A DNA stretch of 64,000 nt from Lineus longissimus (Eukaryota > Nemertea > Pilidiophora > Heteronemertea > Lineidae). A model generated the notes under the pieces. The model saw only the letters and a program-made list of their open reading frames with translations, did no database searches and was not told the origin of the DNA. The position numbers were made by a program, and so were the translations under genes. Below, piece by piece: positions 61,726 through 64,000 of the stretch; the first letter of the stretch is position 1, and each line of letters starts with the position of its first letter. The DNA is taken from NCBI RefSeq assembly GCF_910592395.1, contig NC_088319.1, positions 17,909,772 through 17,973,771 of the forward strand, in the 5' to 3' direction.

Positions 61726-62390
61726 ACCCAGTTGTATTTTGGGACCAAAAAGATGATTATTGTTAAACCACGGTTTTAATACTAACCTCCTTGAATCCCG
61801 TCCCAAATACAATCCCGTTCCAAATGCTAAACCCCAAGAACCTGCAAATCGATCAATACCGTCGTGAATACTAACCCTCCCCCAATACCGTCCAAAATAC
61901 AATCCCATCCCATATGCTAAACCCTCAGAAGTTGCAAATCACTAAATCACGTCCCTAATACTAACCTCCTTGAATCCCGTCCCAAATACAATCCCGTTCC
62001 AAATACAATCCCGTTCCAAACGCTAAACCCCAAGAACCTGCAAATCGATCAATACCGTCGTAAATACTAACCCTCCCCCAATACCGTACCAAATGCTAAC
62101 CTCAATCCCGTCCCAAATACAATACCGTCGCAAATACTAACCTCAATACCGTAGCGAATCCCTAAATACCGTTGCAAATACCTCAATCGAGGGTCAATGC
62201 ACAATACCGTCTCAAATCCTTTTTACGATAAATTTTAAAAAAAATATTTGCACCCATTTAAAAATTTTGAAAACATTTTTTTTTCTAAGAGCAGAGATGC
62301 CGAACTTTATTTCAAAATCGAAACCAGGTCAAAAACTCATCAGGACATGGCTCTAGGACCCGGGTAGAAAAATACCAAAAATACCAAGTA
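61726..62390. repeat. subtelomeric repeat block, copy A
   Basis: It is built of short AATACCGTCCCAAATAC- and AATCCCGTTCCAAATGCTAA-type phrases arranged in units of about 180-198 bp. It ends in a distinctive A/T-rich tail with ATATTTGCACCCATTTAAAA, ATTTCAAAATCGAAACCAGG and CTAGGACCCGGGTAGAAAAA. Block B repeats this order and tail. Confidence 0.93.
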
Positions 62391-62392
62391 AC

Positions 62393-63446
62393 CCCAGTTG
62401 TATTTTGGGACTAAAAAGATGATTATTGTTAAACCACGGTTTTAATACTAACCTCCTTGAATCCCGTTCCAAATACAATCCCGTTCCAAATGCTAAACCC
62501 CAAGAACCTGCAAATCGATCAATACCGTCGTGAATACTAACCCTCCCCCAATACCGTCCAAAATACAATCCCATCCCATATGCTAAACCCTCAGAAGTTG
62601 CAAATCACTAAATCACGTCCCTAATACTAACCTCCTTGAATACCGTCCCAAATACAATCCCGTTCCAAATACAATCCCGTTCCAAATGCTAAACCCCAAG
62701 AACCTGCAAATCGATCAATACCGTCGTGAATACTAACCCTCCCCCAATACCGTCCAAAATACAATCCCATCCCATATGCTAAACCCTCAGAAGTTGCAAA
62801 TCACTAAATCACGTCCCTAATACTAACCTCCTTGAATCCCGTTCCAAATACAATCCCGTTCTAAATGCTAAACCCCAAGAACCTGCAAATCGATTAATAC
62901 CGTCGTGAATACTAACCCTCCCCCAATACTGTCCAAAATACAATCCCATCCCATATGCTAAACCCTCAGAAGTTGCAAATCACTAAATCACGTCCCTAAT
63001 ACTAACCTCCTTGAATACCGTCCTAAATACAATCCCGTTCCAAATACAATCCCGTTCCAAATGCTAAACCCCAAGAACCTGCAAATCGATCAATACCGTC
63101 GTAAATACTAACCCTCCCCCAATACCGTACCAAATGCTAACCTCAATCCCGTCCCAAATACAATACCGTCGCAAATACTAACCTCAATACCGTAGCGAAT
63201 CCCTAAATACCGTTGCAAATACCTCAATCGAGGGTCAATGCACAATACCGTCTCAAATCCTTTTTACGATAAATTTAAAAAAAAATATTTGCACCCATTT
63301 AAAAATTTTGAAAACCTTTTTTTCTAAGAGCAGAGATGCCGAACTTTATTTCAAAATCGAAACCAGGTCAAAAACTCATCAGAACAAGGCTCTAGGACCC
63401 GGGTAGAAAAATGCCAAAAATACCAAAAATACCAAAAGTACCAAGT
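62393..63446. repeat. subtelomeric repeat block, copy B, abutting the telomere
   Basis: It starts with the same CCCAGTTGTATTTTGGGAC as block A, has extra ~190-bp units, and finishes with the same tail (CTAGGACCCGGGTAGAAAAA), about 1030 bp to the right of the block A tail. The tail is followed by ACCAAAAATACCAAAAGTAC and then directly by telomeric repeats. The short frames here (62353-62574 on -) duplicate that at 61717-61908 and are not genes. Confidence 0.93.
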
Positions 63447-63449
63447 AAA

Positions 63450-64000
63450 TAGGGTTAGGGTTAGGGTTAGGGTTAGGGTTAGGGTTAGGGTTAGGGTTAG
63501 GGTTAGGGTTAGGGTTAGGGTTAGGGTTAGGGTTAGGGTTAGGGTTAGGGTTAGGGTTAGGGTTAGGGTTAGGGTTAGGGTTAGGGTTAGGGTTAGGGTT
63601 AGGGTTAGGGTTAGGGTTAGGGTTAGGGTTAGGGTTAGGGTTAGGGTTAGGGTTAGGGTTAGGGTTAGGGTTAGGGTTAGGGTTAGGGTTAGGGTTAGGG
63701 TTAGGGTTAGGGTTAGGGTTAGGGTTAGGGTTAGGGTTAGGGTTAGGGTTAGGGTTAGGGTTAGGGTTAGGGTTAGGGTTAGGGTTAGGGTTAGGGTTAG
63801 GGTTAGGGTTAGGGTTAGGGTTAGGGTTAGGGTTAGGGTTAGGGTTAGGGTTAGGGTTAGGGTTAGGGTTAGGGTTAGGGTTAGGGTTAGGGTTAGGGTT
63901 AGGGTTAGGGTTAGGGTTAGGGTTAGGGTTAGGGTTAGGGTTAGGGTTAGGGTTAGGGTTAGGGTTAGGGTTAGGGTTAGGGTTAGGGTTAGGGTTAGGG
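63450..64000 (+). repeat. telomere, (TTAGGG)n, about 92 repeats
   Basis: The hexamer TTAGGG is repeated without a visible error to the window edge. The G-rich strand runs 5'->3' outward, as at a right chromosome end. Confidence 0.99.

Overview
The window is the right-hand end of a metazoan chromosome. It closes with about 550 bp of uninterrupted TTAGGG repeats, G-rich strand running 5'->3' off the end. The genes have GT-AG introns of roughly 200-740 bp. An intronless peptide-type GPCR, tRNA-derived SINE copies, MITE-like elements and many minisatellites suggest an invertebrate, perhaps a lophotrochozoan, but the sequence alone does not fix the phylum. No bacterial or viral gene organisation is seen.

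Layout. 1-13 kb is gene-poor: a foldback element with ~200-bp inverted ends (about 1.03-2.24 kb), a pogo-like MITE remnant (3.1-3.6 kb), a 78-bp and a 35-bp minisatellite. 13.1-20.2 kb holds the best-supported gene, a 13-exon CCDC50-like ubiquitin-binding coiled-coil protein on the + strand (591 aa, all splice phases consistent). 21.8-23.4 kb holds a complete four-exon cytidine deaminase on the - strand (147 aa, all zinc ligands present). 25.3-28.5 kb may be a small unknown two-exon gene whose 3' UTR would contain a 23-bp satellite of about 60 copies. 28.9-31.4 kb is minisatellite DNA, including two oppositely oriented arrays of a GGCGAAATGGG-type motif. 38.5-39.6 kb holds an intronless class A GPCR on the - strand. 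39.6-50 kb is intergenic with dispersed repeats, a long palindrome and two minisatellites open on both strands. 50.2-54.3 kb may be a small secreted cysteine-rich protein gene. 53.8-56 kb has tRNA-like and SINE remnants. 56.1-60.6 kb is a 70-bp satellite, 60.6-60.95 kb degenerate telomere-like repeats, 61.7-63.4 kb a duplicated subtelomeric AT-rich repeat, then the telomere.

The genes do not form a pathway; each has its own strand and repeat-filled spacing. The most unusual pattern is tandem duplication across splice sites. The end of a CCDC50 coding exon with its 5' splice site is repeated about four times at 83-84 bp. A second candidate gene repeats its exon end and 5' splice site at the same 83-bp spacing, and the region before its first coding exon is an 87-93-bp array carrying a repeated 3'-splice-like site. 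All exon structures were read by eye from splice consensus, phase and protein similarity, without transcript data.
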